Assembly (NCBI GenBank): GCA_002412425.1
Contig: DHVB01000068.1
Coordinates: forward strand, 1 to 58,286
Reading direction: 5' to 3'
Source of the DNA: Bacteroidales bacterium UBA5219
GTDB taxonomy: Bacteria > Bacteroidota > Bacteroidia > Bacteroidales > ML635J-15
Length of the DNA stretch: 58,286 nt
The notes below the pieces were generated by a model, which worked only from the letters and a program-made list of their open reading frames with translations, made no database searches and was not told where the DNA came from. Numbering within the stretch: the stretch's first letter is position 1; each line of letters begins with the position of its first letter. Both the position numbers and the translations under genes were made by a program. This document shows, piece after piece, positions 26,652 through 35,805 of the stretch.

Positions 26652-26802
26652 TACTAACTTGCATTAGTTTTCTTTCTTTAAACAATATCTTCCTCATTTT
26701 TAGATATTTATTTTATAAATCTAATAAAAATTTTTAAAGTTTTTGTTTTTAGATTCAAATAACGATAAGTTTTTTTATTTTTGTAAAACAAAAAATTAAA
26801 TT

Positions 26803-27804
26803 ATGGATTTTGAACAGATTTTAGCTGATTTAAAAAATAAGATTTACAAGCCTATTTATTTATTTTATGGGGAAGAATCGTTTTTTATTGATGAATTGAC
26901 TAATTATATACAACAAAATGTTCTTACAGAAACAGAAAAAGCTTTTAATCAAGATATAGTTTACGGAAAAGACATAACAGCTACAAACCTTATCGAACTT
27001 TCGCGAGCTTTTCCCATGATGGCAAATTATAGAGTTGTTATCTTAAAAGAAGCTCAAGATTTAAAAGATTTTAAAAATTTGGAGCCTTATGTTCAAAATC
27101 CAGTAAATTCAACAATTTTGGTATTGAGTTTTAAAAACACCGCTAAAGTCGATAAAAGGTTAAAAGTTTTTAATTTATTAAGTAAAAATGCTGTAGTTTT
27201 TGAATCAAAACGCTTGTATGAAAATCAAGTTTACCCTTGGATAGAAAAAACTTTAAGAGAAAATGGCTTGAGTATTCATACAGAAGCATTACGTTTGTTT
27301 TACGAAAGTATTGGAGCTGATTTGAGCAGACTTTCAAACGAAATTAAAAAGCTCGTAATAACTCAAGAAAAAGGTAAGCAAATTTCAAAAGAAGATATTG
27401 CTTTTAATATCGGAATAAATAGAGATTATAATATTTTTGAACTTCAAAAAGCAATTGGTTTAAAAGATAAACTAAAATGTTATCAAATTTTAGATTATTT
27501 TAGTAAAGATCCAAGAGCAAATCCATTATTCGCAACAGTAAATCGACTTTTTGATTATTTTACCAAAATAATAAAACTTCATATGTTACAAGATAAGTCA
27601 AAGCAATCTGTTGCAAATGCTGCGGGTGTTCATCCTTATTTTGCTGAGGAATATTTAATAGCGATGAAAAATTATCCAATGTCTAAATTAATTCAGATAG
27701 TTTCGTATTTGCGAGAAACTGATATGAAACTAAAAGGGGTGGGAGCAGTATCAATTTCTGATGCTGATTTAAGTAAAGAACTTTTATATAAAATTTTACA
27801 CTAG
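26803..27804 (+). CDS. holA: DNA polymerase III, delta subunit
   Basis: Clamp-loader delta subunit, which opens the sliding clamp. It begins ILADLKNKIYKPIYLFYGEESFFIDELTNYI, the N-terminal AAA-like fold with its FYGEE signature at about 21-25. The middle carries the LIELSRAFPMMANYRVVILK strand set, and the C-terminal collar domain spans about 210-333 (ANPLFATVNRLFDYF). The 333 residues are normal. The next gene starts 5 bases after its stop. Confidence 0.93.
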   Translation: MDFEQILADLKNKIYKPIYLFYGEESFFIDELTNYIQQNVLTETEKAFNQDIVYGKDITATNLIELSRAFPMMANYRVVILKEAQDLKDFKNLEPYVQNPVNSTILVLSFKNTAKVDKRLKVFNLLSKNAVVFESKRLYENQVYPWIEKTLRENGLSIHTEALRLFYESIGADLSRLSNEIKKLVITQEKGKQISKEDIAFNIGINRDYNIFELQKAIGLKDKLKCYQILDYFSKDPRANPLFATVNRLFDYFTKIIKLHMLQDKSKQSVANAAGVHPYFAEEYLIAMKNYPMSKLIQIVSYLRETDMKLKGVGAVSISDADLSKELLYKILH

Positions 27805-27809
27805 TTCAA

Positions 27810-28430
27810 ATGACAAGCAATATTGTATTAATTATAGTTATAGTAACAGCAATCTTCACTTATGGAGCATGGCAACGAGAAGATATTTTTCGCAAGTTTT
27901 TACTAAGTCCATACGAGGTTGTGCATCGTAAGCGGTATTACCAGATTATAACACATGGCTTTTTGCATGCAAATTGGGCACATTTATTAATAAATATGTT
28001 GGTTTTTTGGTCTTTTGGTTCTGTAGTAATACAATATTTCGACATATTATGGGGAGACTTTAAAAATCTAATGTTTCTGTTTTTTTATTTGTCGGCAATA
28101 GCTGTTTCTGCTTTGTTTAGTATAATTAAGCACAAAGATAATTATTACTATTCTGCTGTTGGAGCTTCAGGAGCTGTTTCGGCAGTAGTATTTGCATGTA
28201 TATTTTTTGCGCCATGGAATAAAGTTTATTTTTTTGGATTATTGCCAATTCCAGGGATTGTGTTTGGTGCGATATATTTAATTTATTCTTATCAAATGGC
28301 GAAAAGGGGTAAAGATAATGTTGGACATGATGCCCATTTTTGGGGAGCTGTTTATGGTTTTGTGTTTCCTTTGGTTTGTAAACCTGAATTGTGGGAGTAT
28401 TTTTATCTACGATTGATTAATTTTAACTAA
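27810..28430 (+). CDS. Rhomboid-family intramembrane serine protease
   Basis: The 206-residue membrane protein has six hydrophobic segments. HANWAHLLINMLVFWSFG (53-70) is the rhomboid HxxxxHxxxN motif, GASG (118-121) holds the nucleophile Ser120, and the last helix has DAHFWGAVYGF with His176. The catalytic dyad is intact, so an active protease is expected. It follows holA by 5 bases; the pairing is probably only transcriptional. Substrates are unknown. Confidence 0.9.
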   Translation: MTSNIVLIIVIVTAIFTYGAWQREDIFRKFLLSPYEVVHRKRYYQIITHGFLHANWAHLLINMLVFWSFGSVVIQYFDILWGDFKNLMFLFFYLSAIAVSALFSIIKHKDNYYYSAVGASGAVSAVVFACIFFAPWNKVYFFGLLPIPGIVFGAIYLIYSYQMAKRGKDNVGHDAHFWGAVYGFVFPLVCKPELWEYFYLRLINFN

Positions 28431-28460
28431 TTATGAATTATGAATTATGAATTAAGAATG

Positions 28461-28541
28461 AAGAATTAAGAATTGTGTTTCGACTTCGCTCAACACCCGA
28501 TGATTGAATGAAGAATTTTGGATTTAAAGAGTTTTTAGTTT
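28461..28541. repeat. 81-base perfect repeat, copy 1
   Basis: This stretch is identical over 81 bases to 46342-46422. It includes TGTTTCGACTTCGCTCAACA, whose ends are complementary (GTGTT / AACAC). It is preceded by short GAATTA/GAATGA words. The remaining part of 28431-28602 has no gene. Confidence 0.92.
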
Positions 28542-28602
28542 AGTAGGAAAATAAATGAAGAATTGAGAATTGAATGAATGTGTTAATATAAAAATTAGAT
28601 AA

Positions 28603-29100
28603 ATGAATAAAGCGGTTTTTCTTGATAGAGATGGTGTAATTAATCGTGAGCGTGGGCGTTATACTACAAATGCTGATGAATTTATTATTAATGACGGTAT
28701 TGGTGAAGCTGTGAAATTATTGAAAGATAATGATTTTTTAGTTATAGTTATTACAAATCAAGGAGGTATTGCAAAATCTTTATATACAGCTGAAGATGTT
28801 TTAGAAATGCACATTAAATTTTGCATGTATTTGGCAGAATTTGATACTAAAATAGATGATTTTTATTTTTGTCCTCACCATCATGACTATGGGAAATGCT
28901 TGTGTCGTAAACCTGGGTCGCTGTTGTTTGAAAAAGCCATTAAGATTTATGATATAGATACCGAAAATTCTTTTATGATAGGAGATAGTGAGCGAGATAT
29001 TATAGCTGCTTCTAAATGTGGAATTAAAGGAATTCAAATAGAGCCAAACGAAAATATTTTAGAAATTTGCAAACAAATTATAGGAGGATTTTATGGCTAA
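28603..29100 (+). CDS. gmhB: HAD-IIIA phosphatase, GmhB type
   Basis: Probable D-glycero-manno-heptose-1,7-bisphosphate 7-phosphatase for ADP-heptose in lipopolysaccharide core. Motif I is FLDRDGVIN with Asp8 and Asp10, and VITNQGG (49-55) is motif II. A zinc loop CPHHHDYGKCLCRKP (90-104) is typical of GmhB, and IGDSERDI is motif IV. The 165 residues are slightly short but complete. Its end overlaps the next gene by 8 bases, so they are translationally coupled. A histidinol-phosphatase-like substrate remains possible. Confidence 0.85.
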   Translation: MNKAVFLDRDGVINRERGRYTTNADEFIINDGIGEAVKLLKDNDFLVIVITNQGGIAKSLYTAEDVLEMHIKFCMYLAEFDTKIDDFYFCPHHHDYGKCLCRKPGSLLFEKAIKIYDIDTENSFMIGDSERDIIAASKCGIKGIQIEPNENILEICKQIIGGFYG

Positions 29101-29929
29101 ATATGTTTCAATTAATGGTAATATCCAACTTTCAGAAAAAGCCTTTATTTCATACGACAATAGAGGACTGATTTTTGGTGATTCTTTTAATTTTGAAATG
29201 CGTGGAAATTCTTCAAAAGCATTTTTCGAAGATGAATATTTTGAGTTTTTTATTAAATCTTTAAAAAGTTTGCAATTTAAAAAATCGATTTTACATAGGA
29301 AAAATAGTTTATTTACAGATCTAGAACTTTTATTACAAAAAAACAGAATTTACAAAGGCTTTAAAGCAAGAATAATAGTTTTTAGAAACGACAATATAAG
29401 TAACTCTTGTTCGATTATAATATCTGTTGATGCTCTTGAAAATGAATATTACCCTGATCTCTCAAATGGATTGACAATAGATGTTTATAAAGATTATGTA
29501 ATTCCTGAATATAGTTTTGAATTTGATGTTACTCCAAAATTTAGCGAAGAATTATTATTGCATCAAAAACTAGAAACTCTCGATGATTTTTTGCTTTGTG
29601 ATAAATATGGAAATATTATTAAAAGTTTATATTCTTCTGTATTTTTTGTAAAAAATGCTAGCTTAATTTTACCAACAAAATTTGTAAATAATTCTAGCAG
29701 AATATTTGTAGATATTGTAATAAAACTTGCAAATAATTTAAAAATTCCTGTGGTAAATTGGGATGTGAAAGAAAAAGATTTATATGATTTAGACGAAGTG
29801 TTTTTAGGAGATATTGTAAATGGATTTAAAAGAGTGATGGCATTTAAAAATAAAAGATATTTTTATAAAACTACAGGAAAATTTCTAGAAGCATTAAATA
29901 ATAAAGTAAAAGTTAATTTTAAACCATAA
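29093..29929 (+). CDS. Diverged class IV aminotransferase-like protein
   Basis: The 278-residue protein has the fold-type IV layout: ISYDNRGLIFGDSFNFEMR (about 19-37) matches the D-R-G-x-x-x-G-D N-terminal signature. A mid-region Lys (VTPKF, about residue 147) could hold pyridoxal phosphate. Where active members have an E in the GxVxE motif, this one has GNIIKS, so a key residue is replaced, and other motifs are loose. It may have unusual specificity or no transaminase activity. The gene overlaps gmhB and precedes a histidine kinase by 14 bases. Confidence 0.65.
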   Translation: MAKYVSINGNIQLSEKAFISYDNRGLIFGDSFNFEMRGNSSKAFFEDEYFEFFIKSLKSLQFKKSILHRKNSLFTDLELLLQKNRIYKGFKARIIVFRNDNISNSCSIIISVDALENEYYPDLSNGLTIDVYKDYVIPEYSFEFDVTPKFSEELLLHQKLETLDDFLLCDKYGNIIKSLYSSVFFVKNASLILPTKFVNNSSRIFVDIVIKLANNLKIPVVNWDVKEKDLYDLDEVFLGDIVNGFKRVMAFKNKRYFYKTTGKFLEALNNKVKVNFKP

Positions 29930-29943
29930 ATTAATTATAAAAA

Positions 29944-31884
29944 ATGGATTACGAAAAATTAAGTAAGCAGGATTTAATTGAAGAAATTCAAAAGCTAACC
30001 AGTAAAAACGATATGCTAAGCGAGCGTCTTACTAGCTTGGCAAATTTGTTTGAGATAACAACAATAGGACTTTATAAAACAAATACAGATGGCGATATTT
30101 TGGAAGTAAATGATCCTTTGCTAAAAATGTTAGGCTATTCAAGTTTAGAAGATATTCAAAAATACAATATTGTAAAATATGAGTTAGTAAATAAAAAAGA
30201 TAGAGAACAATTTATTAAAACTTTAGAAAAAAATGATACTATAAGTGGTCTTGAAACAATTTGGAAGAAAAAAAATGGGACATTAATTAATATAAGAGAG
30301 AGCGCACGTGCTATTAAGAATGAAAATGGAGAAATTATATGTATAGAAGGAACAGTTGAAAATATTGACGATCAAAAACAAAAAGAGCAGATACTTATAG
30401 AAAGCGAAAAAAAATATAGAACTTTAATTGATTTGTTGCCAAGTGGGTTTGTCATTCATAAGGATTCAAAAGTTGTTTATATAAATAAGTCAATGTTTGA
30501 AACCATGAAAGTTAAAGATGAGTCAGAGCTTATAGGCAGAAGTATTTACGACTTTATTCGTCCAAATTATCACAAAAATGTTAAAGATAGAATAAAAAAC
30601 TTAATTTCGAATGATAAGAATGTTGATGTTAGTATAGAGTTAGAAATTATTGCTAATAATGAATTTATAGATGTTGAGTCATCTTCATTTGCAGTGAAAA
30701 TTAATGAAGAACAATATGTGATTAGTATCATTAAAAATATTACTGAACAAAAAAGAGCCGAACAAGAGATTTTAAAAGCAAAAGAAAAAGCAGAAAAATT
30801 GAATTTACATAGAGAAGCTTTGTTAAAATCTGTTCCTGATATTATTGTAACTGTTGAAAAAAATGGAAATATAATTGAGTTTTACTCTAATTATAAAAGC
30901 TTTTGTAAAGAGCCTGTGCCAGAAGATTTTATAAATAAAAATATCGAAGATGTTTTTTCAAAAATTTTGACATCTTTCTTTAAAGAAAATATAAATAAAG
31001 TTTTAAAGAATAAAAGTATAGAAAGTTTTACATATTCTAATGCAAGTTTGCTAAAAGCAAAAAAGTTATTTTTTGATGCTCGTCTAGTTTATTTGAATGA
31101 AACAACAGTTTTGGTTGTTATTAGAGATATTACAGAGAGAATGGAGTTGCTTAATGATTTAGAAATTGCTAAGCAAAAAGCAGAGGAAAGCGAACGTTTG
31201 AAAACAGCTTTCTTAGCCAATATGAGCCATGAGGTTAGAACACCTATGAATGCAATTGTAGGATTTGCAGATTTACTAAAATATGATGTTGACGAAAATG
31301 AAAAACATGAATATATCAATATAATCCAAAATAGTTGTTCTCAACTGTTAACAGTTCTTGATGATATTATTGAACTTTCAAAAATTGAGAGTGGCTCTAT
31401 GTTGAAAAACGTTACTTCTTTTAATTTAACCGAATTATTAGATGAAGTATATTTATATTGGCATAATAGTGTGTTAAAAAGTCCTAATGTTGAATTAATA
31501 TTTAATAAAACTAACTCATCTAATTTGCTATGTGTTTCGGATAAAGTTAAAATAAAACAAATTTTTACAAACCTGATTAGCAACGCATTAAAATATACCG
31601 AAACAGGCAAAGTTGAATTTGGCTATAAAGAGATAAGTGTTAGTGAAATAGAGTTTTATGTTTCAGATACAGGTGTAGGGATTTGTCAAGAAAATTTTGA
31701 AAATATATTTAATCGCTTTACTCAAATAGATAATAAATTAACAAATAAAACTAAAGGAGCTGGAATAGGTTTGTCAATATGTAAGGCGTATAGTGAACTT
31801 TTAGGAGGAAAAATAACTGTTGAATCTGTGGAAAATAGAGGAACTACTTTTTATTTTACTTTTCCAAAATTTACTTTCGCATAA
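29944..31884 (+). CDS. PAS-domain sensor histidine kinase
   Basis: Signal-transducing kinase of 646 residues without membrane helices, so probably cytoplasmic. An N-terminal coil leads into three PAS domains (about 25-145, 155-275, 290-400; each ends in an IKNIT/VRDIT-type strand). A HisKA domain follows with the phosphorylated His near 429 (FLANMSHEVRTPMNAIVGF), then an HATPase domain with FTNLISNALKYTETG and DTGVGI. No receiver domain is attached and no response regulator is adjacent, so the partner is elsewhere. The input is unknown. Confidence 0.93.
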   Translation: MDYEKLSKQDLIEEIQKLTSKNDMLSERLTSLANLFEITTIGLYKTNTDGDILEVNDPLLKMLGYSSLEDIQKYNIVKYELVNKKDREQFIKTLEKNDTISGLETIWKKKNGTLINIRESARAIKNENGEIICIEGTVENIDDQKQKEQILIESEKKYRTLIDLLPSGFVIHKDSKVVYINKSMFETMKVKDESELIGRSIYDFIRPNYHKNVKDRIKNLISNDKNVDVSIELEIIANNEFIDVESSSFAVKINEEQYVISIIKNITEQKRAEQEILKAKEKAEKLNLHREALLKSVPDIIVTVEKNGNIIEFYSNYKSFCKEPVPEDFINKNIEDVFSKILTSFFKENINKVLKNKSIESFTYSNASLLKAKKLFFDARLVYLNETTVLVVIRDITERMELLNDLEIAKQKAEESERLKTAFLANMSHEVRTPMNAIVGFADLLKYDVDENEKHEYINIIQNSCSQLLTVLDDIIELSKIESGSMLKNVTSFNLTELLDEVYLYWHNSVLKSPNVELIFNKTNSSNLLCVSDKVKIKQIFTNLISNALKYTETGKVEFGYKEISVSEIEFYVSDTGVGICQENFENIFNRFTQIDNKLTNKTKGAGIGLSICKAYSELLGGKITVESVENRGTTFYFTFPKFTFA

Positions 31885-31888
31885 ATTT

Positions 31889-32560
31889 TTAATAATAAAA
31901 ATAGTCTTCAACTGTCTCGCCTGGAACGCAATAATATGATCTTGTTGAAAAATTAGTGCTACCTGAAGTTGTTGTGATAAAATTTACTCTAACAGTATCT
32001 CCACCAACGGTATTGCAGAAAAATTCAGTGTCTATATCTTTTCCTTCAAATAAAACGAAATTTTCATCGCAACATTCTGTGCAAAGTTTATTAATTCCCT
32101 CAACTTTTACTTTTAACAAGTCGTCAGGATATGAAGGAGGATTGTTTTTTAATTTTATTTTTAAATACGAAACTTGAGCAAGCGGATAATTTTTGATATA
32201 GTCGGCAATTTGCTCGCTTGGTTCAAATTCAGTAAAATAACTGTGATAACCTTCTTTTTCAACTCTAATTCTAAATTTTATGTAAAGTTCTTGTTCTACT
32301 TCAATTAAATATTTTCCTTCTTCATCTGTTTGCGTTTCAGCAATTTTGTGAAAAGTATTATTCAAATTTCCAGAAACTATTTTTGATGCTTCTAAAATAA
32401 CTTTTGCTCCTTCAACACCCTGATTTGAGGATAAATTATATATCGTTCCCGAAAAATGATTGTAAGTTTTTTTTCTACACGACGAAAAATAGCTCAGATT
32501 CAATAAAACTATTATTAAAATCATGAAAATTTTATATTTTGTCTTAAATAGAGTTCGCAT
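31889..32560 (-). CDS. Lipoprotein with carboxypeptidase-regulatory-like domain
   Basis: Exported protein with a hydrophobic segment ending in a probable lipobox (YFSSCRKK). A beta-sandwich follows: FSGTIYNLSSNQGVEGAKVI and TDEEGKYLIEV are the hallmark strands of the CarboxypepD_reg-like fold common in Bacteroidota surface proteins. The last 80 residues have five Cys, two of them adjacent (CTECC), and are unassigned. It is convergent with the histidine kinase gene, 4 bases apart. Function unknown; probably surface or periplasmic. Confidence 0.7.
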   Translation of the reverse strand: MRTLFKTKYKIFMILIIVLLNLSYFSSCRKKTYNHFSGTIYNLSSNQGVEGAKVILEASKIVSGNLNNTFHKIAETQTDEEGKYLIEVEQELYIKFRIRVEKEGYHSYFTEFEPSEQIADYIKNYPLAQVSYLKIKLKNNPPSYPDDLLKVKVEGINKLCTECCDENFVLFEGKDIDTEFFCNTVGGDTVRVNFITTTSGSTNFSTRSYYCVPGETVEDYFYY

Positions 32561-32622
32561 TTATTAAAATTTTTAAAAATAATTTTGTAATTTTAGCCAA
32601 AATTATAAAAAATATTAATATT

Positions 32623-34080
32623 ATGAGTATTTTAGGAAATTTAGAACCAAAAAATGTGTGGAATTATTTCGAAGAAATTACAAAAGTTCCACGTCCATCA
32701 AAAAAAGAAGAAAAAATTATTGCCTTCTTATTAGATTTTGCAAAGAAAAATAATTTAGAGGCAAAAAGAGACAAAATTGGAAACGTTTTGATTAGTAAGC
32801 CAGCTTCAAAAGGAATGGAAAATAGAAAATCTGTAGTTTTACAAAGCCACGTTGATATGGTTTGTGAAGCAAATAAAGATACAGTAATTGACTTTGATAA
32901 TGATCCAATTACTCCTTATATTGATGGAGAGTGGGTTAAAGCAAAAGGTACAACTCTTGGAGCTGACGACGGTATCGGTATGGCGGCTTCTATGGCAATT
33001 CTTACAGACAATAGTTTGGTGCATGGTCCAATAGAGTGTTTGTTTACAGTTGATGAAGAAACTGGACTAACAGGTGCTTTCGAAATTGAAGAAGGTTTTT
33101 TCAAATCAAAAATATTACTAAATCTCGATTCTGAAGATGAAGGCGAAATTTTTATTGGTTGTGCAGGAGGTATTGATTTAGTTGCAAATTTTGACTATAA
33201 AAAAGAAAATGTTCCACAAAATCACCTAGCCTATAAATTTGTTGTAAATGGTTTGCAAGGCGGACATAGTGGAGATGAAATTCATAAAGGTTTTGGCAAT
33301 TCAAATAAAATTGCAAACAGGTTTTTAAATATAATTAACGAAAAATTTAATGCTCGTCTTTCTGTATTTGACGGAGGAAACAAACGTAATGCAATTCCAC
33401 GCGAAGCAGAATTTGTTTTCACAATTGATAAATCTCACGAACAAGCTTTAAAGAAAGAATTTGAAATATTTAAGAAAAATATTGTTAATGAAATTGTTTT
33501 AACAGAAAAAAACATAAATTTAAGTTTAGAGTCTGCAAAAACACCAGAGTTCGTAATTGATTTAAAAACACAAAACAATTTAATCAATGCTGTTTATGCT
33601 TGTCCTCATGGAGTTCATGCTTGGAGTCCAGCAATTCCTGGTTTTGTTGAATCTTCTAATAATTTAGCTTCTGTAAAATTTATTGATAACAAAATTCAAG
33701 TTGTTACAAGTCAACGCAGTTCTGTAGAGTCTGGTAAAAAAGATATTAATAATATGGTTAAAGCTGTTTTTGTTCTTGCAGGTGCAGATGTTAAAATTGG
33801 CGATGGTTATCCTGGTTGGGCACCAAACCCAAAATCAGAAATATTAACTATTGCAGAAGAATCTTACGAAAGACTTTTTGGAAAGAAGCCAGTAGTTAGA
33901 GCAATTCATGCAGGTTTAGAATGCGGTTTGTTTTTAGAAAAATATCCAGATTTAGATATGATTTCGTTTGGTCCTACACTTAGAGGAGTACATTCTCCAG
34001 ACGAAAGAATTGAAATCAAAACTGTAAAAATGTGGTATGAACATTTACTAGATGTTTTGAAAAATATTCCAAAAGCATAA
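32623..34080 (+). CDS. pepD: Aminoacyl-histidine dipeptidase (PepD, M20 family)
   Basis: Zinc peptidase that cleaves Xaa-His and other dipeptides in the cytoplasm. Metal and catalytic motifs are in order: VLQSHVDMVCEAN (about 67-79), GTTLGADDGIGMA (about 108-120), VDEETGLTGA (about 143-152, general-base Glu), NLDSEDEGE. The second-domain NGLQGGHSGDEIH precedes the C-terminal HAGLECGLF. The 485 residues are the normal length. A terminator hairpin follows. Confidence 0.94.
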   Translation: MSILGNLEPKNVWNYFEEITKVPRPSKKEEKIIAFLLDFAKKNNLEAKRDKIGNVLISKPASKGMENRKSVVLQSHVDMVCEANKDTVIDFDNDPITPYIDGEWVKAKGTTLGADDGIGMAASMAILTDNSLVHGPIECLFTVDEETGLTGAFEIEEGFFKSKILLNLDSEDEGEIFIGCAGGIDLVANFDYKKENVPQNHLAYKFVVNGLQGGHSGDEIHKGFGNSNKIANRFLNIINEKFNARLSVFDGGNKRNAIPREAEFVFTIDKSHEQALKKEFEIFKKNIVNEIVLTEKNINLSLESAKTPEFVIDLKTQNNLINAVYACPHGVHAWSPAIPGFVESSNNLASVKFIDNKIQVVTSQRSSVESGKKDINNMVKAVFVLAGADVKIGDGYPGWAPNPKSEILTIAEESYERLFGKKPVVRAIHAGLECGLFLEKYPDLDMISFGPTLRGVHSPDERIEIKTVKMWYEHLLDVLKNIPKA

Positions 34081-34111
34081 AAAGTATAATTTGAAGAATT
34101 TTAATATTTTG

Positions 34112-34148
34112 AAAGCCAACTGCCTTGTTGTGAGGTGGTTGGCTTTTA
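34112..34148 (+). terminator. Terminator after pepD
   Basis: AAAGCCAAC-TGCC pairs with GG-TGGTTGGCTTT around an AT/TG loop with two mismatches, ending in TTTT, 32 bases after the stop. Confidence 0.7.
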
Positions 34149-34149
34149 A

Positions 34150-34240
34150 GTTTTATGAAAAATATACTCTGTGTTAAATTAAAAGTGTTTCTTTTATGAA
34201 ACACTTTTATATTGTAGTTGTTTTATAGAAGAAACAATTT
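34150..34240. repeat. Degenerate direct repeat with hairpin, copy 1
   Basis: Begins GTTTTATGAAAAATATA and contains the perfect hairpin AAAAGTGTTTC / GAAACACTTTT around TTTTAT. A diverged copy is at 34327-34416. Together they fill much of the 428-base gap 34081-34508, which has no gene. Confidence 0.65.
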
Positions 34241-34326
34241 GCAAAAAAATCCAAATGTTTACGCATTGTGTAAAGAATTGACATGGACACATTATTGATT
34301 GTTATTCTAATTATATTAGTGCTATA

Positions 34327-34416
34327 GTTTTATGAAAAATATAGCTATAATAGATTAAGAGTGTTTCTATTAAGAAACATTTTTGTTTTATAATTGTTTT
34401 CAAAAAGAAACATAAA
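34327..34416. repeat. Degenerate direct repeat with hairpin, copy 2
   Basis: Begins GTTTTATGAAAAATATA like copy 1 and carries the corresponding but weaker hairpin (GTGTTTC / GAAACAT). It ends near GAAACATAAAAG. Confidence 0.6.
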
Positions 34417-34458
34417 AGATATAAAAATGTTTTTTAAATAAAACAAAAATACTTAAAA

Positions 34459-34491
34459 TTTGCTATTTTTAAAAAACATTTTGTATCTTTG
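34459..34491 (+). promoter_or_regulatory. Predicted promoter of the AAA ATPase gene
   Basis: TTTG (34459-34462), 21 bases, TATCTTTG (34484-34491), a perfect match to the -33/-7 consensus 17 bases ahead of the ATG. Confidence 0.7.
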
Positions 34492-34508
34492 CGAAAAACA
34501 AATTTATT

Positions 34509-35696
34509 ATGGACAGTTTAGTGAAAATTTATTTGCGTTTATTTCAAGAAACAGAAGTGGGTAAACTTCGTTATCTTTATTCAGATATAGATTGGAATGA
34601 GCGTTGTATTGCCTTGATAGGAGCAAAAGGCGCTGGAAAAACTACGCTTTTATTGCAACATATAAAAATGAATTTTGCAAATAAAAAAGAAGCTGCACTT
34701 TTTGTAAGTTTAGACAATACTTGGTTTGCTAAGCACACGATTTTTGACTTGGCTGATGAATTTTATATGAACGGAGGAACACATTTGTTTTTAGATGAAA
34801 TTCATCATTATCCAAATTGGGCAATTGAAATAAAAAATATTTACGACAGTTTTCCAAAATTGAAAATTGTATTTACTGGTTCATCGCTTTTGCAAATTTA
34901 TAAATCAACGGTAGATTTATCAAGAAGGGTGGTGTATGAAGTGTTAGAATGCTTATCTTTTAGAGAATTTTTGAATTTTGAAAAAGTAGGAGATTTTCCT
35001 GTGCTTTCGCTAGAAGAAATTCTTGAAAATCACCAAGAAATAGCATTCCAAATTACAGAAAATGTGAAAATAATACCATTATTTAAAAAATACTTAAAAA
35101 ATGGTTATTATCTTTTTTATAGAGAGGGACTTAAAAAATATGAAAGAAAATTACAAGAAGCAATAAATAATGTAATTGATGTGGATATTTCGGCAATTGA
35201 AAATATTGGATTTGAATCTAGATATAAATTGAAAAGATTATTGGCAACTCTTGCAGCTTTAGTTCCTTATACTCCAAATATTACAGAATTAGCTAAAACT
35301 ATAGATACTAATAGAAACAATACTCTTAAATATTTAACATTATTGGCAAATGCAAAAATGTTAAATTTAGTATCATATGAAAATAAAACTATAGGTGATT
35401 TAACAAAACCAGATAAAATTTTACTTAATAATACAAATTTGTCATATTTATACGGTAATACAAATATAGGTAGTATGAGAGAAACATTTTTTGTAAATCA
35501 AGTTAGTGCTGTTGAAAATCTTGTGCTTGCACGAAATGGCGATTTTATGGTAAACGATTACATATTTGAAATTGGTGGTAAAAATAAAACATACAATCAA
35601 ATTAAAGACATTCCAAACAGCTTTATAGTTGCTGATAATATTGAAATAGGACATAAAAATAAAATTCCGCTTTGGTTATTCGGAATGCTTTATTAA
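34509..35696 (+). CDS. AAA-family ATPase of the DUF4143/ATP-binding group
   Basis: P-loop ATPase of 395 residues. Walker A is GAKGAGKTT (38-46), Walker B LFLDEIH (93-99), and a sensor strand FTGSS is near 118-122. The middle and C-terminal part (winged helix about 240-310; LYGNTNIGSMRETFFVNQV; a nuclease-like YIFEIGGKNKT region) follow the DUF4143 family layout. Such genes are common and mobile in Bacteroidota; the function is not established. It is monocistronic with a strong promoter and no partner gene. Confidence 0.85.
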   Translation: MDSLVKIYLRLFQETEVGKLRYLYSDIDWNERCIALIGAKGAGKTTLLLQHIKMNFANKKEAALFVSLDNTWFAKHTIFDLADEFYMNGGTHLFLDEIHHYPNWAIEIKNIYDSFPKLKIVFTGSSLLQIYKSTVDLSRRVVYEVLECLSFREFLNFEKVGDFPVLSLEEILENHQEIAFQITENVKIIPLFKKYLKNGYYLFYREGLKKYERKLQEAINNVIDVDISAIENIGFESRYKLKRLLATLAALVPYTPNITELAKTIDTNRNNTLKYLTLLANAKMLNLVSYENKTIGDLTKPDKILLNNTNLSYLYGNTNIGSMRETFFVNQVSAVENLVLARNGDFMVNDYIFEIGGKNKTYNQIKDIPNSFIVADNIEIGHKNKIPLWLFGMLY

Positions 35697-35769
35697 AACA
35701 ACGAATAACTCTTAATTAATAGGACTACATTATAAAATCTATATTTACATTAAATTCTACATAATTATT

Positions 35770-35800
35770 TTTGATTTTTAAAAATAATTTTGTATGTTTG
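35770..35800 (+). promoter_or_regulatory. Predicted promoter with long leader
   Basis: TTTG (35770-35773), 19 bases, TATGTTTG (35793-35800), a consensus pair. Transcription would start near 35806, about 208 bases ahead of the next ATG, leaving a long 5' untranslated leader. Confidence 0.65.
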
Positions 35801-35805
35801 TTGAA

